Shown here: piece by piece, positions 48,701 to 61,294 of the stretch
How the letters are laid out: the number at the start of each line of letters is the position of its first letter
Position numbering within the stretch: the first letter of the stretch is position 1
Assembly: GCA_030562195.1 (NCBI GenBank)
Contig: JAUJPP010000005.1
Coordinates: forward strand, 41,403,106-41,467,105
Source of the DNA: Nipponacmea schrenckii
Taxonomy: Eukaryota; Mollusca; Gastropoda; Lottiidae
DNA length: 64,000 nt
Direction: 5' to 3'
Translations under genes and position numbers: made by a program
Notes under the pieces: generated by a model
What the model saw: the letters and a program-made list of their open reading frames with translations, nothing else
Databases searched by the model: none
Told to the model about the DNA's origin: nothing

Positions 48701-51700
48701 CTTTAATGTAAAGGAACTCTTTATAATCTCTTTAATGTAAAGAAACTCTTTATAATCTCTTTAATGTAAAGAACTTTTTATAATCTCTTTAATGTAAAGG
48801 AACTCTTTATAATCTCTTTAATGTAAAGGAACTCTTTATAATCTCTTTAATGTAAAGAAACTCTTTATAATCTCTTTAATGTAAAGGAACTCTTTATAAT
48901 CTCTTTAATGTAAAGAAACTCTTTATAATCTCTTTAATGTAAAGGAACTCTTTATAATCTCTTTAATGTAAGGACTCTTTATAATCTCTTTAATGTAAGG
49001 ACTCTTTATAATCTCTTTAATGTAAAGGAACTCTTTATAATCTCTTTAATGTAAAGGGGAAATCTTTATAATCTCTTTAATGTAAAGGAACTCTTTATAA
49101 TCTCTTTAATGTAAAGGAACTCTTTATAATCTCTTTAATGTAAAGGAACTCTTTATAATCTCTTTAATGTAAAGGACCTCTTTATAATCTCTTTAATGTA
49201 AAGGAACTCTTTATAATCTCTTTAATGTAAAGGAACTCTTTATAATCTCTTTAATGTAAAGGACCTTTATAATCTCTTTAATGTAAGGACCTTTATAATC
49301 TCTTTAATGTAAAGGACCTCTTTATAATCTCTTTAATGTAAAGGAACTCTTTATAACTCTTTAATGTAAAGGACCTTTATAATCTCTTTAATGAAAGGAA
49401 CTCTTTATAATCTCTTTAATGTAAGGGAACTCTTTATAATCTCTATAATGTAAAGGAACTCTTTATAATCTCTTTAATGTAAAGGAACTCTTTATAATCT
49501 CTTTAATGTAAAGGAACTCTTTATAATCTCTTTAATAAATAAACTCTTTATGTAAATAATATAATATATGTATTATTACAGGGTGTAAGTCAGAATGAAG
49601 ATGGAAATACTCCGCTACACATCGCCTGTCAATCAGATTTAGAGAATAAACTACTGGTCATTAACAGATTATTACATGTAAGTTTTTAGATACCCAGAAC
49701 TCTCTAGGTGGACCTCACATCTCTCTAGGTAGACCTCACTTCTCTCTAGACGGGCCTCACTTCTTTCTAGGTGGGCCTCACTTCTCTCTAGGTGATCCTA
49801 CGTCTCTGTAGGTGGACCTCACATCTCTGTAGGTGGACCTCATATCTCTCTAGGTGGACCCACAACTCTATAGGAGGGCCCCTAACTCTTTAGCTGGATC
49901 CCACAATTCTCTATGTGGACCCTACAACTTTCTAGGCGGACCCCATAAATCTCTAGTTGGACCCCACAACTCTCTAGGTGTACCCCACTTTTCTGTAGGT
50001 TGACCCCACAACTCTCTAGGTGGACCTCACAATTCTCAACATCTCCCGAGGTGGACCCCACTTCTTACTAGGTGGACCCAGCATCTGACTAGGTGGACCC
50101 TGCATACTTAGGCTACCCTCACTTCTATCTACATTAACATATATTTTCAGCAGAAATTTCAACCATATTATAATTATTTAATTTATAAATATTTAACGTG
50201 CATTCTAACATTTCTTCATCTTTGTTTTCTTTCTTTCTTTTCTCTAGTCAGATGAACGCCAGTTAACAATGGTAAATAAAGATGGGTTAACTCCCTTAGA
50301 TGTGGCAGCCATGTTTAATAAAAAGGGTAAGAGAAAAAAGGTTCTGTCTATTCAATAGTCGTTCAGATGGAACAATAAACCAAGGCCCCATGTACTATGT
50401 AGACTGTGCACATTAAAGATCCCTCGACAGTTAAAAATTGCTAAAAGAGTAGGTTAATGCCGTGTCCTGACAAAGTTTTCCTCATTTATCACTGCATGAC
50501 GTAGCCCATACTCATTAGCTCATAAGGTGCAGAAGAGTAGGGTTAAAACTTCATTTATTTCATTTCCAGATACGGTATCAATATTGTTAGATTTCGATGA
50601 AGCCCGTCAGAAGAATACACATGCTATAGTTGCCGCGGCAATGAGAGGAAACACAGAGGTGGTGGAACTTCTGTTAAATTACGGAATCTCTCCTGATTCT
50701 GTTAGCCTTATTTCTGGTACTGGCGCCATGCATGAAGCTGTAAGATTTTTCAGGTAAGAAAGAAAATTTGTAATTTAAAAAACAACTTACCCTGTTCTTG
50801 TGTCGTTTGTTGAATGGTAACTTGGGTCAATTAAAACATTTGAAAATTGCTATGGCAACCTTCAGGAATGATTGGAATTTTTTCACTCTGCTCATAAGTT
50901 ATTGCCCTTGATTCATGACATTGTAATTCTAACCAGTCTAATAACATATTGATGTATTTGATATTACAGAACAGCTGTATGTGAGGTGTTGTTAAAATTC
51001 GGAGGTTCACCAACATTAAAAGATACAAAAGGAAAGGTAGGTAGAATTATTTTGATAGATGTCAAATAATCTGACTCTATTCTATGTAATTATCATCCAG
51101 TAGAAAAGGTATAACTATACCTGACCTGACAAATTACAAACTATACACGCACTCTAACTCTATTTTATATTATTTCTGTTTTATTCTAGGTATAGATAAT
51201 AGAATAGAATAAGCCTTGACCTGTTTCTAGAACCCTGTTTATATTTTGGATGTGTAATAACTGAATAACTTGTTTAAATCAATAGAGATAATGATAAGAA
51301 TAATGTGTATTGTCCAATGTAAATAAAGGGTTTATTATTATTATTATTATTATTATTTCAGACCTCCTATTTCTATGGTGAAAGAATTACCATCTGCAGC
51401 AGCCACCAAATTTATTGAACTTTTTCAAAGTATGTTATCTATATGTATATATGATAATATTGATATGTCATTATGTTATATATAAGTTCTATATCAAGAT
51501 ATGACTATTGATTTTCCTTTAAGGGCATTATAACTTGTTATATATTTTAGAAATATTTTCAGATATAATTTATGATGTTTTTGATATGAAATGTTTTCGT
51601 ACTGCCCTATTGATATTGGATCTTTATTTTCCTTATTTAAAGTGTATATTTTGTATTTAATATTTGACAGAATATAAAACGTGTACACCACAGATACCCA

Positions 51701-54700
51701 AATCAACCAACTTGAATCAGATGCAGAATATATCAAAATCTCTTATTAATATTAGTAAGTTTAGTAATATTACTTGTTGATAATTTTTTATAAATGTGAT
51801 ATTTTATTTCTGACCTTAAAATAGGAAGTTTGCAACTGGACACTAGTTTGTGTTTTTTTGTATAAACAATATTTATCTATATAGTATAATTAGGGAAGAA
51901 CATTCCTACTTAACACAGTGACAGACTAATTCTATTTTTTACATGATTATTGTTTGTCTAGATTACCCAGTGTTGCCTACCAACCAGAAGTGGATGTTGA
52001 ATGACGAGACGTTCTGTAGCAGCTGTACCGAGAAAAACCCTAATACTCACTTGATAGATGGTTAGAATTCATTTAATATTTAATCTATTTATTAGTCAGT
52101 AAGAATTGCTCTGTTGGTTTTATATAGAGGACTACTAACGGTATGACGAGAGCACCCAGATGACATGACGTCATACTGGTACTATTTGACATTGTGATAA
52201 ACATCCTTGCCATTCTAAACTTTGGATAGTTAATAAAAGGACGGAAAAAATGTGATCATAGATTACTGAAGTGTTTCTGAGGAAGATTTAACTATATGAC
52301 ATTAAACGAAGGGACAATAGTATATATTTGTAATACATTGTTTGGTATTTCAAGGAATAAGGCTTGAAACTCTGTTAAATGATGAGTGTAATAGTTTTCA
52401 TGGTCACGAAAGTGGTTCAATCACAAGAAAAAATTCCTCAGATCCTAAATAGTTATTGTGGTAATCTGCAGAAAAACCAAGCATGGCTTGCTCATTACAA
52501 TTTTTGTGTTAAATTTTGCAGGAAATCTTCAGACGTTTTGGGTTATTCCTGAAGTTCACCATGCTTGGACGATATTTGATTTACAGACTGATCACATGAT
52601 CACTGGTATTACCATATATGGATGGTAGGTCAAACATATTATATAATTCAAATATCTTTATAAATATAAAAATTAAAAATTGGTGTAAACACAATAGATC
52701 ATGCCACAAACATACATATTTCATCATTTATCAATTTTATTTCTTAATTTCAAGGGTAACATATTAGAATCTAAGGGGCCCGATCTTTTAAAAACAGTTA
52801 TTGAATTCTTTACCAAAACCATTGAATATTATTTTTGTGAGTTAAACATGACACATGACCTGACCATTGTTGATATGATTGTTTTTTAAGGAATAGCCCA
52901 CAAATGGTGAAAACTTTCCAACTTCAAACATCAGATCACATCAAGTATGTATGGGTTATTTTATTTTCTATTGTCAAACATTGAGACAGTCAAAAATCTG
53001 GTGGTATCACCTCAATATGATGGCACCCTGTCTTCTGCACCCTCTCTTCTGCACCCTGTCTACATGCCTCATATTAACATAGACCCTAGTTCTAGAACTG
53101 TGCCAATATCTGTTTGGATGGCACAATGTCTTCTAAGCTCATATTCACTGTTATCTTGTAGTCTAGAAATCCATGGATGTTTTTATGAAATGTTATTTGA
53201 AATTCCATGCTAAATGATTTAATATCTTGCATTCTAGGGGGCCGTGGATGACGTTTTATAGTGCTCAATGTTTACAGACAGGAAGTGAAGATCCTAAAGC
53301 CGATGGTTAGTCAACTTTTTTTGTTCAGATAAAAATTAAAAAACCTAAATGGGTACCATGTTTTTGCTAGTATGATTAAGGAACTACTACTGTTGAGCGT
53401 CGTCATAATCTACTTCTCCTTAGAAATAAAAAATCGGTCCTCGATTATATAAACACAACATTGCTTACAGGTGTCTTTGAAGTGACAATTAAAAACTTTA
53501 TTTTGATTTTTTCAGCTGCCGCTCAAACATTTTCTGATTTCTCGATAAAAACGAGATATTTACGATTCTATATCCTTGACAACCATGGTGGAAGATCAAC
53601 AGCATTTCAAGGTTTACAACTTTACGGCTCAGATTGTCGAATTCTAGAAACATTTCTTAAACTTGGATTGGAAAAATTCTCTGATACTTTTATTAATCAG
53701 GTAAGATTGTAAAACCTGAAACAAAAAATGGTTTTAGTCCAGAAGGCAATTCTTCAAAAAAGTAGTTTGTCTTTATAGAATGTTGTTTTCATTCCTTTTT
53801 CCTGGGTATAAATGGCTAACCCTAGGATCTATGTTTTTTGAATTTTAGATTTAATTTGGTTGAGAGATAAGCTCTCGACCAATCAAATTTAAAGATTGAA
53901 TTATCAATTTTCTGCTACATGAATAGTTTGTTAGAGAATTTATTACAATAGTTTCAGACCCTTGAAATATAAGTATGAAGATGTAGGCTCTACAATATAA
54001 AACTTGGGGGTTGTTTCAGGCAGGTATTCCAACCCAAACTGTTGATCAACTTTGTCAATGAAAACATTAAATTCCTCTATAATTGACAGTGTAACTGGTT
54101 TATTGATGTTGGGGTTACAAAGTTCTATCAACTAGCAGGGGAATATGATAAAATCACCAGCCTTGTGTCGACAGGAGAATAGTGATAGTAGATACGTAAA
54201 TATTTCCTCTATAATTGACAGTAATTTTATATTATTTGTATGTTTATTTTCTAGGGCTATAATACATACACTAAACTATTAGAATTAACAACAGATGACA
54301 TCAGACACATAGTACGTATTTTTATTATTCCTACACATCCAGTCAAATATTTGATGGATTACCTCCCTTTCCAAATATAACTGTCTATTGAGTGTCAGTG
54401 AGTTAGCTGTTTGCTCCTTAACCTGAAGGTCCAGGATCCCTTTTAAAAAATAATTGAGAGTTTATGGACTGAGATGATCCCGGAAAGTCCTTGGATCTTT
54501 AGTTCAGTATTTTAATCTACATGAGATGTGAAGCCTCTAGTTTTATTGAAGATATATCTGTAAATTCATGAGTTTCAAGACTGGTTCGAACTGTCCTTGG
54601 TTTGTCGTGTGGCTTCAAATTATTTCTAATTCATTCTAGATTCATGGAAAAATGGATAATTATTTTATTTGGATTATTTTTTTGTAATTATTAATTTTAA

Positions 54701-56778
54701 TTAATTAATTATTGTAGATCCATGAAGAAATGGATAATTTATGTTTGTACGCGACAATTCAAGAATATAGAAAGAAAGGTTCGTTTTATTTTACACTGAT
54801 AATTTGATCACCTTTATTACACTGTTTGATTTAATAACAACTATATAAAGCAGGGGTCTTATTCTTAACTTAACATGATTTTATTGTGGTTGTATTCATA
54901 TAAAATATTTATTTTAAGATAATTAGGGAGGAGTCTTTCACCATATTTTTCTATATGTTTTATTTAATGAGCTCTGTTTTGGATGTTGGGTCTTTTTAAA
55001 GTTTAAAAACAACCAATAATGCCTACTCCAGAACATATCCATTTAATTAAATTTATTCCACCTAAAACTTCCTAAAACCTAAGGGAGACTATCCTAAACC
55101 CTAATCATATCAGACTACAATTTTACACATGTACTACTCTTTTAAGATGAACCCAAATATACAACTAATTCTTTTATAACTTATTATTTTTTCTTTTTAG
55201 GGAATTTTTTAAATACGGCTATTAACTATGGTTTTAAATATTTACCAGTAAACTTCGTTAAGTTTTACCCCACCCTGTATTCAGTGACAAGTATTAACAT
55301 TCCTTTTGACCAAGTTACTCTAAAAATTTTTATATAAATATTTTACTTGTAGAAAAAAAGTACGGGGAAGGGCCCAAATATTGTTAACCTAAAACCCCCC
55401 CATTATTACAAGTGATCCTAAAGGATCTGTCTTCTTTTAAAATTTTAACATAAAAATTTTACTTAGAAAAAAGGGAGCAATATTTAAATTAATCCTAAAA
55501 CACATTATAAAGTGTTTAAAGGGATACTGTCTCTTAAATGAACATAAAATTAAGGTTAGAAAAGAATTCATATGGGGTATATTCACAGTAAACTTATTGT
55601 TAATAAAGTAACAGAATCCCTTAAAATCTAAAAAACTCACAAAACTAAGTTATTACTGAAAACGCTTAATATAGATAATTACTATTTATTGATGATGAAT
55701 ATATGCTTTTATTGGCCGAGTTTAAAATTTTATTTTCATTTTTGGACGCAGTATTCCTTTAAATAGTAGAAAAAGATTTGATAGAAATATCAATTTGACT
55801 AATATCAATATTATATGTAATGTGTATATTTTGTAAAAATTAACATGTGAACAAAATCATATGCTAAATATTTCTATATTATAGGAGCTGAAGTGAAAGG
55901 ACAAACATCAGTTGATCTGATTCCGAGTTCGTTAAACGAAGGGTCGACAGCTGTATTTGATAATATTACCGTGACAACAGGTACAGTGTTCTGTCTATTC
56001 CAATAACTAAATATAAACAATGGGAGAGTAAATTCTTTTCAGATTGCTGAAAATAGCTTTGTTGAACTTCTAATTTTTGAAGATTTTCATTGGGCAGGCC
56101 CTGTGAAGCCTGTATACCATTATGAACCAATGGCATTGGACTAATAATCACAATTATTTTTGCAAGTAAAAATAAAGATTCTTCACTAAATCTCAGATCT
56201 ATAAAAAACGGGGGACCTGGCAATAATACACCTTTTTTTTGATTGATTGAAATTCTCCGACTCTCTTTCGCTAATCAATCTAAATGTGATTTGTGACACC
56301 AATAGAACTATAAACTTGTATATTTAGCTGGAACTTGGCAGATTATGGTTTTTAGTGAAGAAAATCCTGATATTAAAGTGATGGCACCAGATATATTGAC
56401 TATCAGTGAGTTTCTGATTGTTTTATTATCACTGTAACCAATAGTAACTCACTCAAGTTAAATATAATTACTCTATTATTAATATCAATAATTATATATT
56501 TATAATATACATGTTTACAGGTAGGACACCAGCTCTGGATTGACTCCAGATGACTAGAGGGCTGTTGTACACAAGAGTAAAATTCTCAGGTTCACTAAGG
56601 GTCAATCAGGGTTAGTTGTTCATGAATCTCTCGAAGGATTCGATATATGTTAATGGTCCAATATCACAATTACTATACATATATTTCAGAACCAGGTGGA
56701 AAAACAAACAGTGAAATCGATGCTCAGTTTGATGAAATTCAGAAAATGTTAAATGACATGCAACTTTCTTTAAGATAA
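45762..56778 (+). CDS. Ankyrin-repeat / discoidin-like / SAM domain protein (20 exons, about 596 aa)
   Basis: Exons: 45762-45821, 47042-47162, 47499-47565, 48105-48180, 49582-49677, 50248-50326, 50570-50753, 50970-51036, 51362-51429, 51671-51754, 51962-52060, 52522-52624, 52891-52944, 53238-53305, 53516-53700, 54255-54311, 54718-54778, 55885-55980, 56328-56405, 56690-56778. Domains: about seven or eight ankyrin repeats (residues 3-275; GYTPLIIATLAGN, SPLHMAVFSGN, NTPLHIACQSD, LTPLDVAAM, HAIVAAAMRGN); a discoidin/F5/8-C-like fold (about 300-446; LIDGNLQTFW, TIFDLQ, ITGITIYGW, RYLRFYI, LQLYG); a SAM domain (about 451-507; LETFLKLGLEKFSDTFIN, LLELTTDDI); a beta-rich stretch (511-570); a short C-terminal helix. 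There is no signal peptide, so a cytoplasmic scaffold is likely. Exon 9 carries one extra base (frame breaks at 51362-51367); all other junctions are in phase. I know no named orthologue; partners are unknown. Confidence 0.8.
46860..46977 (+). mobile_element. Right part of a TTTAAAGGGATACTG-type MITE
   Basis: Shows ttatttatgacagcaggttt, tgatgaatatatactcttat and ttcattctaagacgcagtat, the right half of the family; the left end is missing. It lies in ankyrin-gene intron 1. Confidence 0.6.
47760..47842 (+). repeat. Short 24-26 bp tandem repeat, 3 copies
   Basis: Repeats of ccagaaatataccatggctc in intron 3 of the ankyrin-domain gene. Confidence 0.8.
48475..49545 (+). repeat. 29-bp minisatellite, about 36 copies
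   Basis: Unit contains ctctttataatctctttaat plus gtaaaggaa; nearly perfect, with occasional 1-3 base deletions. It fills most of intron 4 and ends about 40 bp before exon 5 (49582) of the ankyrin-domain gene. Confidence 0.97.
49685..50110 (+). repeat. Degenerate 21-23 bp minisatellite
   Basis: About 19 diverged copies of ctctctaggtggacctcaca in intron 5 of the ankyrin-domain gene, beginning within 20 bp of the exon 5 donor. Confidence 0.85.
50380..50569 (+). mobile_element. SINE family B copy ending at a splice acceptor
   Basis: Contains cattaaagatccctcgacag, atcactgcatgacgtagccc and the tail gtgcagaagagtagggttaa, then ttcatttatttcatttccag. The AG at 50568-50569 is the acceptor of ankyrin exon 7. 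Confidence 0.7.
54379..54717. other. Intron 16 of the ankyrin-domain gene with SINE head trace
   Basis: gtcagtgagttagctgtttg and aacctgaaggtccagga (54395-54440) match the SINE family B head. Otherwise AT-rich intron. Confidence 0.4.
55515..55764. mobile_element. TTTAAAGGGATACTG MITE, 250 bp
   Basis: Left end tttaaagggatactgtctct, right end complement of tttaaaggaatactgcgtcc; same size class as 11591-11830. Inserted in intron 17 of the ankyrin-domain gene. Confidence 0.75.
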
Positions 56779-59504
56779 GATCTGTCCAGTGCTTTTTTAA
56801 CTTTTTAATTTTTTATTCCTTTCAATATTCATTGACAATATTCTGATATTTCAAGTCTTGCCATTTTACTTTTATCTTTACGCAAAATAGAATTTTGTTC
56901 GATCGTCATCATTGCAAGTTTTTTTTTGTTTTAAACAAATCAGATGCGAAAAAAAGCTCATCTTGTTTTAGAATTTTACCTGGATTTGTAAATCCATAAC
57001 GCATAAAGTGCTGTTTTCACAACAGTGCGTTTATTTTCTGTTGGAGTTTTATTTTCCAAACTATGATGGTGACTTTATCGCTGGAGTTCGAAACAGCCAA
57101 CAACAGAAATCTTCATTTATTTCATATTTTCATATTTTATTAACTCTAAAACCTTATATTATCTCTGTCGATATATAACTGATATATAACTCAGTATGTC
57201 TTTGTTAAACATTGTAATTGAGGTATGGAGGTGTTAACATGTTTTAATAACAGTATTTATTGTATCAGCATGTATTATTTGGCTTGTTCTCTTGTAGTAT
57301 ACAGTCATATCTTTTATTTTTTAAGCAATAAATATTTTAGTAAATGAATTCTCGTTTAACAAATAAGGTTCTTGTCCAACAAGAATAGAATTTCGTTTAA
57401 ACCTTACTTAAGATGAGTTGAGTGTTGTTTAAATTTGAATATATGAACCAATCAGAATTCTGTATTTCTAAGTTTGTATTGTATTAGAGTTTAAGTTAAT
57501 ATGCTATATGACATAATGGTGTCTAACAGTGGGCATTGTTTAATATTTTATTTCTTCCCCCCCCCTCTACACCCCCGGACATCAGGGACTGCCATATATG
57601 GTAATAAGTGCCATTTATTATGAATGTATATATATATAACGTAAAGTTTTATACCCGTAGATGTATTTTAGTTTAATTGATGTCTATTAATGTCAAGATA
57701 AATTTAGATTTTAATAAAGTGTTTGGTTCAGTTTCAGCTTTTGAACATAATCTTACTGATAATTTTTCTGCAAATTGGAATATCTTGGTTAAGATAACTG
57801 ACAATGATACTAAAATTCCTTTTGTTGCAGACGGCAAACCCAAGTTGTAGAAACAAAAACTAGTCTTGGATTTTTTTAAATTATGGAAAAGCACAAAAAC
57901 AAAATGGCTGGGAGTGGAACTCTTGTGTTATTCCAATTTTATTAGTGCTCTATTTTATTTAAATGTTTTATAGTGGAAATTTGTTTATTTTTTACGCATG
58001 TTTTTATTGTTTCAATAATTTTTTTTTACTTTCAAAGATTTTAATTTGCGCAGTGCTCCAAAAATCAACACAAAAACAGTCTAATATTATAAATGAAATG
58101 GTCACCATTATTGTGAAATTTGCATGTGCATTGTAAAGGGAAAAGTTAAATTAATTTCAAGGGGTTGTGGGTATGGTTTGAATAACTCATTTTGAGGTTT
58201 ATATTTGTCTCACTGCCTATTACTAAAGATGATATGCCACAATTTATTTGAATGCATTTATGGAATGTATTTTTTTGCTATATGCTATTAGGACTGATGG
58301 AACTTTACACACCAAGAATCTGAATGAGAGATGCTTAGTTTAAAGGTAATATATTTGCTGCTTTGCGGTGTCACATAACTTGACAAGAACGTGCTAAAAT
58401 TTAGAAATTAAGATTTTGTGATTTTTCATTACTTCATTACATTCTTAAGTTGTGTTATTGATTTATTCATTTATTGATATTAGCTTGTTTTATAGGTCAC
58501 AGGTAATTATGCATGTGCATGGAGCTTTAAATTATAATCAAGAACAGTTCATTATTGTTATGGGTAGAACAAATAGTTATTGCAACTGTACTGTATATAG
58601 GCAAGAACAGTGGATACAATTATGCTATAGTAGAGCTAAAATATTTATGCATGTTTGGGTTTGATTCAAACCAGAATGGGAGTAGTCCACTGCATAACTA
58701 CCTCAACCAAATTAGGTTAACTCTGTTTACATAATATGAAACGATCCTTGAATAGCATAGATATCTATACTCTACTCTACCTTTTAATATAGTGGATTGT
58801 TCTGTTTACATTATAAAATGGTGCCTGCATGTGCATAAATACTTGTGACCTGTTTATCTTTTATCCTTGCCATATTGTATTTTATTATATTCTAGATTTT
58901 TCATTCCCTCTCTGAGTTGTGATGTTTTTATCTTGTAATTTTAGAGTTTATTTCTTAGTCTGTTTTTCATTCCTTTATTATATATTATATAAATCTTGCA
59001 GAATAACCCCTATATTATTAACTGTATTATCAGAAATAAATTGATAATATTAAAATGAATTATCCAGTAAGAAAATTGTGATGTTTATTATATTTAAGGG
59101 TTGTAGACTTGTTTTAATAATAATAGCCTATATTTACAAATATATTTAAAGTTAGTTAAAAAACTTGTCCAATTTCTATTAATTATAGAAAAGTGATTTA
59201 TCAGTTTGTAAAGTAAATATTGAGACGAATATAAATATAGATTAATGGCATTAAATTTGTTGCTGCTGATTTTAATGATCAAAATGGAATTTGCGAAAAA
59301 AAAAAAAATAAATGGGGTAGGATACTGCTTATATTGTACTATTATACTATAGATCTGAACCTGAGTGCCGTTTGTTATAATTCAAAACTGAAACAAAAGG
59401 TCAAGGTTAATTCTAGCTATTTTTAACTCTGAGTTATATGATATTTGTTAACAATAAAATCTTCTCTACTTTTACTTTGTTTCTTTCTGAGGTTGTACAG
59501 AACT
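56779..59504 (+). other. 3' UTR and flank of the ankyrin-domain gene
   Basis: AT-rich, no gene recognised. First AATAAA signals after the stop are at 57327-57332 and 57713-57718, either of which could set the transcript end; a further one is near 59035. A poly-C tract lies at about 57557-57565. ORFs at 57673-57894 (minus) and 58452-58664 (plus) lack any supporting evidence. Confidence 0.4.
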
Positions 59505-59790
59505 TTCATAGCACAGTCAGTTAGAGCAGCAATTATTAACATGAAGATGTTTCGTTACGTCAAACAAACGGTGGCTGTGGGTTACAGTCGCGATCAGCGT
59601 GTGATAGTCCAATGACCTTGAATAAGTCATCTTCACTCATAATTCCAGTTCACCCAGCTGTAAATAGGTAACAATAATCCGCGAAAGATCAATTCCAAGA
59701 GGTTTGTCCAAGGACCAGGTGTTAAAAGAGAATCCTTAACTGTGAACCTAAGTTGTTATTTTTGTAAAATATAGTTGTTTCTTTCTTTTT
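59505..59790 (+). mobile_element. SINE family A, fullest copy
   Basis: tRNA-like head (tagcacagtcagttagagca, A-box-like; gggttacagtc, B-box-like), central ttgaataagtcatcttcact and cacccagctgtaaataggta, tail ggaccaggtgttaaaagaga to ttgttatttttgtaaaatat. This copy anchors the other fragments in the window. Confidence 0.75.
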
Positions 59791-59799
59791 TTTACTTTT

Positions 59800-61294
59800 A
59801 CTTTTATTGTATGTATATTATTATTATATAGAACTCCTGTTACACAAGATATTTAACAATTTCCTCAGATCGTGGACAGAAAGTCAAGTCCAGTACTGCA
59901 ACAACAAAAAAATCTAAAAACAGTTTGATTGTCTCAAGGAAATATTTATCAAAAGAAACGAATGGAATATTACTTCCAACTCTTCTGCACCTTATGGGCT
60001 AATGAAGACATGCAATGCCAAAACTTGCAATGCGAGAAATTTTGCCAGGACAGCTACATAAGCCTACACTTTTTGTGATTTCTAACTGTAGAGATATCTT
60101 TAACCTGCACAGCCTGCAGCACACAGGGCCTCAGTTTATAGGTTCATGATTAGACATCTTTTCCATGTCAGTCCTAATTGGTCAACATATCTACTTATTA
60201 TTAAAGGAATGAAGAGTGGCAATGCCATAATGTTACATCTTCTGATTTACTTCTTCAAGTTTGATTATAGGGATATCTTGGGGTTTATAAAACAGCACAA
60301 GAGTTAAATAATAAAATATGTAATACAATAGAAATACATGATATAGCCTAACATGGTTGGTGTTTACATGACTTCATATTTGTCACATGGGATATCATGA
60401 TTCCAGATCTAGGTCACATGATCTCAGATGAGACCAAATGGAGTCACATGATCTCAGTATGTCACATGATTCCCAATCTAGGTCACCTGACCTCAGATGA
60501 GAACAGATTGAGTCAAATCACTTTTGTTGGATGTCACATGATTTAAGTTTAGGTAACTGATTTCAGCATGGAACAAGAGAAATAAGCTTATTAGCCCCCC
60601 CCCCCCCCACTCCTTAAACTTTAAAGTTTCAAATATTTTCAAATAAATCTAAGCTTCATAATATATATTAGTTCATATTATCTTTAGCTTAAAAACAAAA
60701 TAAACACAAACTTCAAGGTATACAAGTAATATCTTCCATAAAAACATAGCAGTTTGCCGAGCACATTCAAAAATATATTTCTAATTCTAACAGTTTGCTA
60801 AAAACGTCCATCAGAGACAAACTAAATCAACAGTTCTATGAGAAAAACACAAACAAATGATGCTTTACAGTCAGAAATTAATACAAAGTAATGTTTAGAA
60901 AATAAATTACTTCAGAATATCAGGACTTCAACCTGATTGAGTTTATCTTTTCAAAAAAAGAATAAGATTGTAAGAATTAAGAATAATTTGTTTAAAACAA
61001 AAATTAAAATCAAATTTAGAAATATGCACAACTATTACACACAAAATTTACAAAAAAAATATCAATACAAACTGCAAGAAAAAACAAAAGATAAATTAAA
61101 AAGAAACAATTATTATCAGGCCTATAATTATTTATAAAACAAACAATAAGAGATTATGTACAATTTATAAATTACTACAAAATAAAATATAATAGTACAT
61201 AATCAGGATTTTAAAAACAGTGTGTATTCACAAACTTTAAACAAAAATAGTGCTCCTTGAACGACATTTAGAAGTATCACTGCACATTCAGATA
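59800..61294. other. Intergenic with SINE B, TCACATGA cluster and poly-C
   Basis: 59960-60140 is a minus-strand SINE family B copy (tail ccaactcttctgcacc on +). 60382-60541 holds a cluster of gtcacatga words. 60595-60608 is a poly-C run. The remainder is AT-rich without a recognised gene. Confidence 0.5.
60382..60541 (+). promoter_or_regulatory. Cluster of TCACATG(A) E-box words
   Basis: GTCACATG occurs at about 60382, 60413, 60442, 60461 and 60533, with a variant gtcacctga at 60482, in loosely repeated context (atctcagatgaga). TCACATGA is the M-box/CLEAR-like core bound by MiT/TFE factors in animals. It may simply be a short degenerate repeat; function is inferred only from the word. Confidence 0.3.

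Noticed and set aside
48475..49545. Possible CRISPR-like array (29-bp repeat)
   Set aside because: Units are directly adjacent without unique spacers, and the context is an animal intron; it is a minisatellite.
58452..58664. 70-codon ORF in the 3' flank of the ankyrin gene
   Set aside because: AT-rich, no family resemblance, probably 3' UTR or spacer.
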